From Aradus depressus (taxonomy: Eukaryota; Arthropoda; Insecta; Hemiptera; Aradidae), in the NCBI GenBank assembly GCA_963662175.1, contig OY759217.1, positions 6,016,562 to 6,080,561 of the forward strand: 64,000 nucleotides of DNA, given 5' to 3'. Position numbers and translations under genes: made by a program. Below the pieces are notes generated by a model. It saw only the letters and a program-made list of their open reading frames with translations. It was not told the origin of the DNA and searched no databases. Positions 37,601 to 51,400 of the stretch are shown here, piece after piece. Within the stretch, counting starts at the first letter, position 1, and each line of letters begins with the position of its first letter.

Positions 37601-40600
37601 CAATACCAGTTTCGTGGATCGTTATGGAGCTAGCGGTACTTTTATATCTTGTGCCGCTGGAAATAGTAATAGCAATACCAGTTTCGTGGATCGTTATCGA
37701 GCTAGCGGTCCTTTTATATCTTGTGCCGCTGGAAATAGTAATAGCAATGCCAGTTTTGTGGATCGTTATGGAGCTGGCGGTACTTTTATATCTTGTGCCG
37801 CTGGAAATAGTAATAGCAGTACCAGTTTCGTGGGTCGCTATGGAGCTAGCGGTACTTTTATATCTTGTGCCGCTGGAAATAGTAATAGCAATACCAGTTT
37901 CGTGGATCGTTATGGAGCTAGCGGTTTTTTTATATCTTGTGCCGCTGGAAATAGTAATAGCAATACCAGTTTTGTGAATCGTTATGGAGCTAGCGGTACT
38001 TTTATATCTTGTGCCGCTGGAAATAGTAATAGCAATACCAGTTTCGTGGATCGTTATGGAGCTAGCGGTACATTTATATCTTGTGCCGCTGGAAATAGTA
38101 ATAGCAATACCAGTTTTGTGGATCTTTATGGAGCTAGCGGTACTTTTATATCTTGTGCCGCTGGAAATAGTAATAGCAATACCAGTTTTTGAATCGTTAT
38201 GGAGCTAGTGGTACTTTTATATCTCGTGCCGCTGGAAATAGTAATAGCAATACCAATTTTGTGGATCGTTATGGAGCTAGCGGTACTTTTATATCTTGTG
38301 CCGCTGGAAATAGTAATAGCAATACCAGTTTTGTGAATCGTTATGGAGCTAGCGGTACTTTTATATCTTGTGCCGCTGGAAATAGTAATAGAAATACCAG
38401 TTTCGTGGATCTTTATGGAGCTAGCGGTACTTTTATATATTGTGCCGCTGGAAATAGTAATAGCAATACCAGTTTCGTGGATCGTTATGGAGCTAGCGGT
38501 ACTTTTATATCTTGTGCCGCTGGAAATAGTAATAGCAATACCAGTTTTGTGAATCGTTATAGAGCTAGCGGTACTTCTATATCTTGTGATGCTAGAAATA
38601 GTAATAGCAATACCAGTTTCGTGGATCGTTATGGAGCTAGCGGTACTTTTATATCTTGTGCCGCTGGAAATAGTAATAGCAATACCAGTTTCGTGGATCG
38701 CTATGGAGCTAGCGGTACTTTTATATCTTGTGCCACTGGAAATAGTAATAGCAATACCAGTTTCGTGGATCATTAGGGAGCTAGCGGTACTTTTATATCT
38801 TGTGCCGCTGGAAATAGTAATAGCAATACCAGTTTTGTGATTCGTTATGGAGCTAGCGGTACTTTTATATATTGTGCCACTGGAAATAGTAATAGCAATA
38901 CCAGTTTCGTGGATCGTTATGGAGCTAGCGGCACTTTTATATCTTGTGCCGCTGGAAATAGTAATAGCAATACCAGTTTCGTGGATCGTTATGGAGCTAG
39001 CAGTACTTTTATATCTTGTGCCGCTGGAAATAGTAATAGCAATACCAGTTTTGTGAATCGTTATGGAGCTAGCGGTACTTTTATATCTTGTGCCGCTGGA
39101 AATAGTAATAGCAATACCAGTTTCGTGGATCGTTATGGAGCTAGCGGTACTTTTATATCTTGTGCCGCTGGAAATAGTAATAGCAATACCAGTTTCGTGG
39201 ATCGTATGGAGCCAGCGGTACTTTTAAATCTTGTGCCGCTGGAAATAGTAATAGCAATACCAGTTTCGTGGATCGCTATGGAGCTGGCGGTACTTTTATA
39301 TCTTGTGCCGCTGGAAATAGTAATAGCAATACCAGTTTCGTGGATCGTTATGGAGCTAGCGGTACTTTTATATCTTGTGCCGCTGGAAATAGTAATAGCA
39401 ATACCAGTTTCGTGGATCGTTATCGAGCTAGCGGTCCTTTTATATCTTGTGCCGCTGGAAATAGTAATAGCAATGCCAGTTTTGTGGATCGTTATGGAGC
39501 TGGCGGTACTTTTATATCTTGTGCCGCTGGAAATAGTAATAGCAGTACCAGTTTCGTGGGTCGCTATGGAGCTAGCGGTACTTTTATATCTTGTGCCGCT
39601 GGAAATAGTAATAGCAATACCAGTTTCGTGGATCGTTATGGAGCTAGCGGTACTTTTATATCTTGTGCCGCTGGAAATAGTAATAGCAATACCAGTTTCG
39701 TGGATCGCTATGGAGCTAGCGGTACTTTTATATCTTGTGCCGCTGGAAATAGTAATAGCAATACCAGTTTCGTGGATCGTTATGGAGCTAGCGGTACTTT
39801 TATATCTTGTGCCGCTGGAAATAGTAATAGCAATACCAGTTTCGTGGATCGTTATGGAGCTAGCGGTACTTTTATATCTTGTGCCGCTGGAAATAGTAAT
39901 AGCAATACCAGTGTTTGAATCGTTATGGAGCTAGTGGTCCTTTTATATCTCGTGCCGCTGGAAATAGTAATAGCAATACCAATTTTGTGGATTGTATGGA
40001 GCTAGCGGTACTTTTATATCTTGTGCCGCTGGAAATAGTAATAGCCATACCAGTTTTGTGAATCGTTATGGAGCTAGCGGTACTTTTATATCTTGTGCCG
40101 CTGGAAATAGTAATAGCAATACCAGTTTCGTGGATCGCTATGGAGCTGGCGGTACTTTTATATCTTGTGCCGCTGGAAATAGTAATAGCAATACCAGTTT
40201 CGTGGATCGTTATCGAGCTAGCGGTACTTTTATATCTCGTGCCGCTGGAAATAGTAATAGCAATACCAGTTTCGTGGATCGTTATGGAGCTAGCGGTACT
40301 TTTATATCTTGTGCCGCTGGAAATAGTAATAGCAATACCAGTTTCGTGGATCGTTATGGAGCTAGCGGTAGTTTTATATCTCGTGCCGCTGGAAATAGTA
40401 ATAGCAATACCAGTTTCGTGGATCGTTATCGAGCTAGCGGTACTTTTATATCTCGTGCCGCTGGAAATAGTAATAGCAATACCAGTTTCGTGGATCGTTA
40501 TGGAGCTAGCGGTACTTTTATATCTCGTGCCGCTGGAAATAGTAATAGCAATACCAGTTTCGTGGATCGTTATGGAGCTAGCGGTACTTATATATCTTGT

Positions 40601-43600
40601 GCCGCTGGAAATAGTAATAGCAATACCAGTTTCGTGGATCGTTATGGAGCTAGCGGTACTTTTATATCTTGTGCCGCTGGAAATAGTAATAGCAATACCA
40701 GTTTCGTGGATCGTTATGGAGCTAGCGGTACTTTTATATCTCGTGCCGCTATAAATAGTAATAGCAATACCAGTTTTGTGAATCGTTATGGAGCCAGCGG
40801 TACTTTTATATCTTGTGCCGCTGGAAATAGTAATAGCAATACCAGTTTTTGAATCGTTATGGAGCTAGTGGTACTTTTATATCTCGTGCCGCTGGAAATA
40901 GTAATAGCAATACCAATTTTGTGGATCGTTATGGAGCTAGCGGTACTTTTATATCTTGTGCCGCTGGAAATAGTAATAGCAATACCAGTTTTGTGAATCG
41001 TTATGGAGCTAGCGGTACTTTTATATCTTGTGCCGCTGGAAATAGTAATAGCAATACCAGTTTCGTGGATCTTTATGGAGCTAGCGGTACTTTTATACAT
41101 TGTGCCGCTGGAAATAGTAATAGCAATACCAGTTTCGTGGATCGTTATGGAGCTAGCGGTACTTTTATATCTTGTGCCGCTGGAAATAGTAATAGCAATA
41201 CCAGTTTTGTGAATCGTTATAGAGCTAGCGGTACTTTTATATCTTGTGATGCTAGAAATAGTAATAGCAATACCAGTTTCGTGGATCGTTATGGAGCTAG
41301 CGGTACTTTTATATCTTGTGCCGCTGGAAATAGTAATAGCAATACCAGTTTCGTGGATCGCTATGGAGCTAGCGGTACTTTTATATCTTGTGCCACTGGA
41401 AATATTAATAGCAATACCAGTTTCGTGGATCATTATGGAGCTAGCGGTACTTTTATATCTTGTGCCGCTGGAAATAGTAATAGCAATACCAGTTTTGTGA
41501 TTCGTTATGGAGCTAGCGGTACTTTTATATATTGTGCCACTGGAAATAGTAATAGCAATACCAGTTTCGTGGATCGTTATGGAGCTAGCGGCACTTTTAT
41601 ATCTTGTGCCGCTGGAAATAGTAATAGCAATACCAGTTTCGTGGATCGTTATGGAGCTAGCAGTACTTTTATATCTTGTGCCGCTGGAAATAGTAATAGC
41701 AATACCAGTTTTGTGAATCGTTATGGAGCTAGCGGTACTTTTATATCTTGTGCCGCCGGAAATAGTAATAGCAATACCAGTTTCGTGGATCGTTATGGAG
41801 CTAGCGGTACTTTTATATCTTGTGCCGCTGGAAATAGTAATAGCAATACCAGTTTCGTGGATCGTATGGAGCTAGCGGTACTTTTAAATCTTGTGCCGCT
41901 GGAAATAGTAATAGCAATACCAGTTTCGTGGATCGCTATGGAGCTGGCGGTACTTTTATATCTTGTGCCGCTGGAAATAGTAATAGCAATACCAGTTTCG
42001 TGGATCGTTATGGAGCTAGCGGCACTTTTATATCTTGTGCCGCTGGAAATGGTAATAGCAATACCAGTTTCGTGGATCGTTATGGAGCTAGCAGTACTTT
42101 TATATCTTGTGCCGCTGGAAATAGTAATAGCAATACCAGTTTTGTGAATCGTTATGGAGCTAGCGGTACTTTTATATCTTTTGCCGCTGGAAATAGTAAT
42201 AGCAATACCAGTTTCGTGGATCGTTATGGAGCTAGCGGTACTTTTATATCTTGTGCCGCTGGAAATAGTAATAGCAATACCAGTTTCGTGGATCGTATGG
42301 AGCCAGCGGTACTTTTAAATCTTGTGCCGCTGGAAATAGTAATAGCAATACCAGTTTCGTGGATCGCTATGGAGCTGGCGGTACTTTTATATCTTGTGCC
42401 GCTGGAAATAGTAATAGCAATACCAGTTTCGTGGATCGTTATGGAGCTAGCGGTACTTTTATATCTTGTGCCGCTGGAAATAGTAATAGCAATACCAGTT
42501 TCGTGGATCGTTATGGAGCTAGCGGTACTTTTATATCTTGTGCCGCTGGAAATAGTAATAGCAATACCAGTTTCGTGGATCGCTATGGAGCTAGCGGTAC
42601 TTTTATATCTTGTGCCACTGGAAATAGTAATAGCAATACCAGTTTCGTGGATCATTATGGAGCTAGCGGTACTTTTATATCTTGTGCCGCTGGAAATAGT
42701 AATAGCAATACCAGTTTTGTGATTCGTTATGGAGCTAGCGGTACTTTTATATATTGTGCCACTGGAAATAGTAATAGCAATACCAGTTTCGTGGATCGTT
42801 ATGGAGCTAGCGGCACTTTTATATCTTGTGCCGCTGGAAATAGTAATAGCAATACCAGTTTCGTGGATCGTTATGGAGCTAGCAGTACTTTTATATCTTG
42901 TGCCGCTGGAAATAGTAATAGCAATACCAGTTTTGTGAATCGTTATGGAGCTAGCGGTACTTTTATATCTTTTGCCGCTGGAAATAGTAATAGCAATACC
43001 AGTTTCGTGGATCGTTATGGAGCTAGCGGTACTTTTATATCTTGTGCCGCTGGAAATAGTAATAGCAATACCAGTTTCGTGGATCGTATGGAGCCAGCGG
43101 TACTTTTAAATCTTGTGCCGCTGGAAATAGTAATAGCAATACCAGTTTCGTGGATCGCTATGGAGCTGGCGGTACTTTTATATCTTGTGCCGCTGGAAAT
43201 AGTAATAGCAATACCAGTTTCGTGGATCGTTATGGAGCTAGCGGTACTTTTATATCTTGTGCCGCTGGAAATAGTAATAGCAATACCAGTTTCGTGGATC
43301 GTTATCGAGCTAGCGGTCCTTTTATATCTTGTGCCGCTGGAAATAGTAATAGCAATGCCAGTTTTGTGGATCGTTATGGAGCTGGCGGTACTTTTATATC
43401 TTGTGCCGCTGGAAATAGTAATAGCAGTACCAGTTTCGTGGGTCGCTATGGAGCTAGCGGTACTTTTATATCTTGTGCCGCTGGAAATAGTAATAGCAAT
43501 ACCAGTTTCGTGGATCGTTATGGAGCTAGCGGTTTTTTTATATCTTGTGCCGCTGGAAATAGTAATAGCAATACCAGTTTTGTGAATCGTTATGGAGCTA

Positions 43601-45847
43601 GCGGTACTTTTATATCTTGTGCCGCTGGAAATAGTAATAGCAATACCAGTTTCGTGGATCGTTATGGAGCTAGCGGTACATTTATATCTTGTGCCGCTGG
43701 AAATAGTAATAGCAATACCAGTTTTGTGGATCTTTATGGAGCTAGCGGTACTTTTATATCTTGTGCCGCTGGAAATAGTAATAGCAATACCAGTTTTTGA
43801 ATCGTTATGGAGCTAGTGGTACTTTTATATCTCGTGCCGCTGGAAATAGTAATAGCAATACCAATTTTGTGGATCGTTATGGAGCTAGCGGTACTTTTAT
43901 ATCTTGTGCCGCTGGAAATAGTAATAGCAATACCAGTTTTGTGAATCGTTATGGAGCTAGCGGTACTTTTATATCTTGTGCCGCTGGAAATAGTAATAGA
44001 AATACCAGTTTCGTGGATCTTTATGGAGCTAGCGGTACTTTTATATATTGTGCCGCTGGAAATAGTAATAGCAATACCAGTTTCGTGGATCGTTATGGAG
44101 CTAGCGGTACTTTTATATCTTGTGCCGCTGGAAATAGTAATAGCAATACCAGTTTTGTGAATCGTTATAGAGCTAGCGGTACTTCTATATCTTGTGATGC
44201 TAGAAATAGTAATAGCAATACCAGTTTCGTGGATCGTTATGGAGCTAGCGGTACTTTTATATCTTGTGCCGCTGGAAATAGTAATAGCAATACCAGTTTC
44301 GTGGATCGCTATGGAGCTAGCGGTACTTTTATATCTTGTGCCACTGGAAATAGTAATAGCAATACCAGTTTCGTGGATCATTAGGGAGCTAGCGGTACTT
44401 TTATATCTTGTGCCGCTGGAAATAGTAATAGCAATACCAGTTTTGTGATTCGTTATGGAGCTAGCGGTACTTTTATATATTGTGCCACTGGAAATAGTAA
44501 TAGCAATACCAGTTTCGTGGATCGTTATGGAGCTAGCGGCACTTTTATATCTTGTGCCGCTGGAAATAGTAATAGCAATACCAGTTTCGTGGATCGTTAT
44601 GGAGCTAGCAGTACTTTTATATCTTGTGCCGCTGGAAATAGTAATAGCAATACCAGTTTTGTGAATCGTTATGGAGCTAGCGGTACTTTTATATCTTGTG
44701 CCGCTGGAAATAGTAATAGCAATACCAGTTTCGTGGATCGTTATGGAGCTAGCGGTACTTTTATATCTTGTGCCGCTGGAAATAGTAATAGCAATACCAG
44801 TTTCGTGGATCGTATGGAGCCAGCGGTACTTTTAAATCTTGTGCCGCTGGAAATAGTAATAGCAATACCAGTTTCGTGGATCGCTATGGAGCTGGCGGTA
44901 CTTTTATATCTTGTGCCGCTGGAAATAGTAATAGCAATACCAGTTTCGTGGATCGTTATGGAGCTAGCGGTACTTTTATATCTTGTGCCGCTGGAAATAG
45001 TAATAGCAATACCAGTTTCGTGGATCGTTATCGAGCTAGCGGTCCTTTTATATCTTGTGCCGCTGGAAATAGTAATAGCAATGCCAGTTTTGTGGATCGT
45101 TATGGAGCTGGCGGTACTTTTATATCTTGTGCCGCTGGAAATAGTAATAGCAGTACCAGTTTCGTGGGTCGCTATGGAGCTAGCGGTACTTTTATATCTT
45201 GTGCCGCTGGAAATAGTAATAGCAATACCAGTTTCGTGGATCGTTATGGAGCTAGCGGTACTTTTATATCTTGTGCCGCTGGAAATAGTAATAGCAATAC
45301 CAGTTTCGTGGATCGCTATGGAGCTAGCGGTACTTTTATATCTTGTGCCGCTGGAAATAGTAATAGCAATACCAGTTTCGTGGATCGTTATGGAGCTAGC
45401 GGTACTTTTATATCTTGTGCCGCTGGAAATAGTAATAGCAATACCAGTTTCGTGGATCGTTATGGAGCTAGCGGTACTTTTATATCTTGTGCCGCTGGAA
45501 ATAGTAATAGCAATACCAGTGTTTGAATCGTTATGGAGCTAGTGGTCCTTTTATATCTCGTGCCGCTGGAAATAGTAATAGCAATACCAATTTTGTGGAT
45601 TGTATGGAGCTAGCGGTACTTTTATATCTTGTGCCGCTGGAAATAGTAATAGCCATACCAGTTTTGTGAATCGTTATGGAGCTAGCGGTACTTTTATATC
45701 TTGTGCCGCTGGAAATAGTAATAGCAATACCAGTTTCGTGGATCGCTATGGAGCTGGCGGTACTTTTATATCTTGTGCCGCTGGAAATAGTAATAGCAAT
45801 ACCAGTTTCGTGGATCGTTATGGAGCTAGCGGTACTTTTATATCTTG
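34632..45847. repeat. 5608-bp tandem duplication inside the satellite
   Basis: About 34632-40239 and 40240-45847 carry the same series of variant units at a constant offset of 5608 bp (78 units, eight of them 71 bp). Rare variants such as TACATTGTGCC, GCCGCTATAAATAG, GGAAATATTAAT and CATTAGGGAG are or should be present at matching places. Ends are approximate. Confidence 0.85.
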
Positions 45848-48486
45848 TGCCGCTGGAAATAGTAATAGCAATACCAGTTTCGTGGATCGTTATGGAGCTA
45901 GCGGTACTTTTATATCTTGTGCCGCTGGAAATAGTAATAGCAATACCAGTTTCGTGGATCGTTATGGAGCTAGCGGTACTTTTATATCTTGTGCCGCTGG
46001 AAATAGTAATAGCAGTACCAGTTTCGTGGGTCGCTATGGAGCTAGCGGTACTTTTATATCTTGTGCCGCTGGAAATAGTAATAGCAGTACCAGTTTCGTG
46101 GGTCGCTATGGAGCTAGCGGTACTTTTATATCTTGTGCCGCTGGAAATAGTAATAGCAATACCAGTTTCGTGGATCGTTATGGAGCTAGCGGTACTTTTA
46201 TATCTTGTGCCGCTGGAAATAGTAATAGCAATACCAGTTTTGTGAATCGTTATGGAGCTAGCGGTACTTTTATATCTTGTGCCGCTGGAAATAGTAATAG
46301 CAATACCAGTTTCGTGGATCGTTATGGAGCTAGCGGTACATTTATATCTTGTGCCGCTGGAAATAGTAATAGCAATACCAGTTTTGTGGATCTTTATGGA
46401 GCTAGCGGTACTTTTATATCTTGTGCCGCTGGAAATAGTAATAGCAATACCAGTTTTTGAATCGTTATGGAGCTAGTGGTACTTTTATATCTCGTGCCGC
46501 TGGAAATAGTAATAGCAATACCAATTTTGTGGATCGTTATGGAGCTAGCGGTACTTTTATATCTTGTGCCGCTGGAAATAGTAATAGCAATACCAGTTTT
46601 GTGAATCGTTATGGAGCTAGCGGTACTTTTATATCTTGTGCCGCTGGAAATAGTAATAGCAATACCAGTTTCGTGGATCTTTATGGAGCTAGCGGTACTT
46701 TTATATATTGTGCCGCTGGAAATAGTAATAGCAATACCAGTTTCGTGGATCGTTATGGAGCTAGCGGTACTTTTATATCTTGTGCCGCTGGAAATAGTAA
46801 TAGCAATACCAGTTTTGTGAATCGTTATAGAGCTAGCGGTACTTTTATATCTTGTGATGCTAGAAATAGTAATAGCAATACCAGTTTCGTGGATCGTTAT
46901 GGAGCTAGCGGTACTTTTATATCTTGTGCCGCTGGAAATAGTAATAGCAATACCAGTTTCGTGGATCGCTATGGAGCTAGCGGTACTTTTATATCTTGTG
47001 CCACTGGAAATAGTAATAGCAATACCAGTTTCGTGGATCATTATGGAGCTAGCGGTACTTTTATATCTTGTGCCGCTGGAAATAGTAATAGCAATACCAG
47101 TTTTGTGATTCGTTATGGAGCTAGCGGTACTTTTATATATTGTGCCACTGGAAATAGTAATAGCAATACCAGTTTCGTGGATCGTTATGGAGCTAGCGGC
47201 ACTTTTATATCTTGTGCCGCTGGAAATAGTAATAGCAATACCAGTTTCGTGGATCGTTATGGAGCTAGCAGTACTTTTATATCTTGTGCCGCTGGAAATA
47301 GTAATAGCAATACCAGTTTTGTGAATCGTTATGGAGCTAGCGGTACTTTTATATCTTTTGCCGCTGGAAATAGTAATAGCAATACCAGTTTCGTGGATCG
47401 TTATGGAGCTAGCGGTACTTTTATATCTTGTGCCGCTGGAAATAGTAATAGCAATACCAGTTTCGTGGATCGTTATGGAGCTAGCGGTACTTTTATATCT
47501 TGTGCCGCTGGAAATAGTAATAGCAATACCAGTTTCGTGGATCGCTATGGAGCTAGCGGTACTTTTATATCTTGTGCCACTGGAAATAGTAATAGCAATA
47601 CCAGTTTCGTGGATCATTATGGAGCTAGCGGTACTTTTATATCTTGTGCCGCTGGAAATAGTAATAGCAATACCAGTTTCGTGGATCGTTATGGAGCTAG
47701 CAGTACTTTTATATCTTGTGCCGCTGGAAATAGTAATAGCAATACCAGTTTTGTGAATCGTTATGGAGCTAGCGGTACTTTTATATCTTTTGCCGCTGGA
47801 AATAGTAATAGCAATACCAGTTTCGTGGATCGTTATGGAGCTAGCGGTACTTTTATATCTTGTGCCGCTGGAAATAGTAATAGCAATACCAGTTTCGTGG
47901 ATCGTTATGGAGCTAGCGGTACTTTTATATCTTGTGCCGCTGGAAATAGTAATAGCAATACCAGTTTCGTGGATCGCTATGGAGCTAGCGGTACTTTTAT
48001 ATCTTGTGCCACTGGAAATAGTAATAGCAATACCAGTTTCGTGGATCATTATGGAGCTAGCGGTACTTTTATATCTTGTGCCGCTGGAAATAGTAATAGC
48101 AATACCAGTTTTGTGATTCGTTATGGAGCTAGCGGTACTTTTATATATTGTGCCACTGGAAATAGTAATAGCAATACCAGTTTCGTGGATCGTTATGGAG
48201 CTAGCGGCACTTTTATATCTTGTGCCGCTGGAAATAGTAATAGCAATACCAGTTTCGTGGATCGTTATGGAGCTAGCAGTACTTTTATATCTTGTGCCGC
48301 TGGAAATAGTAATAGCAATACCAGTTTTGTGAATCGTTATGGAGCTAGCGGTACTTTTATATCTTTTGCCGCTGGAAATAGTAATAGCAATACCAGTTTC
48401 GTGGATCGTTATGGAGCTAGCGGTACTTTTATATCTTGTGCCGCTGGAAATAGTAATAGCAATACCAGTTTCGTGGATCGTATGGA

Positions 48487-51400
48487 GCCAGCGGTACTTT
48501 TAAATCTTGTGCCGCTGGAAATAGTAATAGCAATACCAGTTTCGTGGATCGCTATGGAGCTGGCGGTACTTTTATATCTTGTGCCGCTGGAAATAGTAAT
48601 AGCAATACCAGTTTCGTGGATCGTTATGGAGCTAGCGGTACTTTTATATCTTGTGCCGCTGGAAATAGTAATAGCAATACCAGTTTCGTGGATCGTTATC
48701 GAGCTAGCGGTCCTTTTATATCTTGTGCCGCTGGAAATAGTAATAGCAATGCCAGTTTTGTGGATCGTTATGGAGCTGGCGGTACTTTTATATCTTGTGC
48801 CGCTGGAAATAGTAATAGCAGTACCAGTTTCGTGGGTCGCTATGGAGCTAGCGGTACTTTTATATCTTGTGCCGCTGGAAATAGTAATAGCAATACCAGT
48901 TTCGTGGATCGTTATGGAGCTAGCGGTTTTTTTATATCTTGTGCCGCTGGAAATAGTAATAGCAATACCAGTTTTGTGAATCGTTATGGAGCTAGCGGTA
49001 CTTTTATATCTTGTGCCGCTGGAAATAGTAATAGCAATACCAGTTTCGTGGATCGTTATGGAGCTAGCGGTACATTTATATCTTGTGCCGCTGGAAATAG
49101 TAATAGCAATACCAGTTTTGTGGATCTTTATGGAGCTAGCGGTACTTTTATATCTTGTGCCGCTGGAAATAGTAATAGCAATACCAGTTTTTGAATCGTT
49201 ATGGAGCTAGTGGTACTTTTATATCTCGTGCCGCTGGAAATAGTAATAGCAATACCAATTTTGTGGATCGTTATGGAGCTAGCGGTACTTTTATATCTTG
49301 TGCCGCTGGAAATAGTAATAGCAATACCAGTTTTGTGAATCGTTATGGAGCTAGCGGTACTTTTATATCTTGTGCCGCTGGAAATAGTAATAGAAATACC
49401 AGTTTCGTGGATCTTTATGGAGCTAGCGGTACTTTTATATATTGTGCCGCTGGAAATAGTAATAGCAATACCAGTTTCGTGGATCGTTATGGAGCTAGCG
49501 GTACTTTTATATCTTGTGCCGCTGGAAATAGTAATAGCAATACCAGTTTTGTGAATCGTTATAGAGCTAGCGGTACTTCTATATCTTGTGATGCTAGAAA
49601 TAGTAATAGCAATACCAGTTTCGTGGATCGTTATGGAGCTAGCGGTACTTTTATATCTTGTGCCGCTGGAAATAGTAATAGCAATACCAGTTTCGTGGAT
49701 CGCTATGGAGCTAGCGGTACTTTTATATCTTGTGCCACTGGAAATAGTAATAGCAATACCAGTTTCGTGGATCATTAGGGAGCTAGCGGTACTTTTATAT
49801 CTTGTGCCGCTGGAAATAGTAATAGCAATACCAGTTTTGTGATTCGTTATGGAGCTAGCGGTACTTTTATATATTGTGCCACTGGAAATAGTAATAGCAA
49901 TACCAGTTTCGTGGATCGTTATGGAGCTAGCGGCACTTTTATATCTTGTGCCGCTGGAAATAGTAATAGCAATACCAGTTTCGTGGATCGTTATGGAGCT
50001 AGCAGTACTTTTATATCTTGTGCCGCTGGAAATAGTAATAGCAATACCAGTTTTGTGAATCGTTATGGAGCTAGCGGTACTTTTATATCTTGTGCCGCTG
50101 GAAATAGTAATAGCAATACCAGTTTCGTGGATCGTTATGGAGCTAGCGGTACTTTTATATCTTGTGCCGCTGGAAATAGTAATAGCAATACCAGTTTCGT
50201 GGATCGTATGGAGCCAGCGGTACTTTCAAATCTTGTGCCGCTGGAAATAGTAATAGCAATACCAGTTTCGTGGATCGCTATGGAGCTGGCGGTACTTTTA
50301 TATCTTGTGCCGCTGGAAATAGTAATAGCAATACCAGTTTCGTGGATCGTTATGGAGCTAGCGGTACTTTTATATCTTGTGCCGCTGGAAATAGTAATAG
50401 CAATACCAGTTTCGTGGATCGTTATCGAGCTAGCGGTCCTTTTATATCTTGTGCCGCTGGAAATAGTAATAGCAATGCCAGTTTTGTGGATCGTTATGGA
50501 GCTGGCGGTACTTTTATATCTTGTGCCGCTGGAAATAGTAATAGCAGTACCAGTTTCGTGGGTCGCTATGGAGCTAGCGGTACTTTTATATCTTGTGCCG
50601 CTGGAAATAGTAATAGCAATACCAGTTTCGTGGATCGTTATGGAGCTAGCGGTACTTTTATATCTTGTGCCGCTGGAAATAGTAATAGCAATACCAGTTT
50701 TGTGAATCGTTATGGAGCTAGCGGTACTTTTATATCTTGTGCCGCTGGAAATAGTAATAGCAATACCAGTTTCGTGGATCGTTATGGAGCTAGCGGTACA
50801 TTTATATCTTGTGCCGCTGGAAATAGTAATAGCAATACCAGTTTTGTGGATCTTTATGGAGCTAGCGGTACTTTTATATCTTGTGCCGCTGGAAATAGTA
50901 ATAGCAATACCAGTGTTTGAATCGTTATGGAGCTAGTGGTCCTTTTATATCTCGTGCCGCTGGAAATAGTAATAGCAATACCAATTTTGTGGATCGTTAT
51001 GGAGCTAGCGGTACTTTTATATCTTGTGCCGCTGGAAATAGTAATAGCAATACCAGTTTTGTGAATCGTTATGGAGCCAGCGGTACTTTTATATCTTGTG
51101 CCGCTGGAAATAGTAATAGCAATACCAGTTTCGTGGATCGCTATGGAGCTAGCGGTACTTTTATATCTTGTGCCGCTGGAAATAGTAATAGCAATACCAG
51201 TTTCGTGGATCGTTATGGAGCTAGCGGTACTTTTATATCTTGTGCCGCTGGAAATAGTAATAGCAATACCAGTTTTGTGAATCGTTATGGAGCTAGCGGT
51301 ACTTTTATATCTTGTGCCGCTAGAAATAGTAATAGCAATACCAGTTTCGTGGATCGTTATGGAGCTAGCGGTACTTTTATATCATGTGCCGCTGGAAATA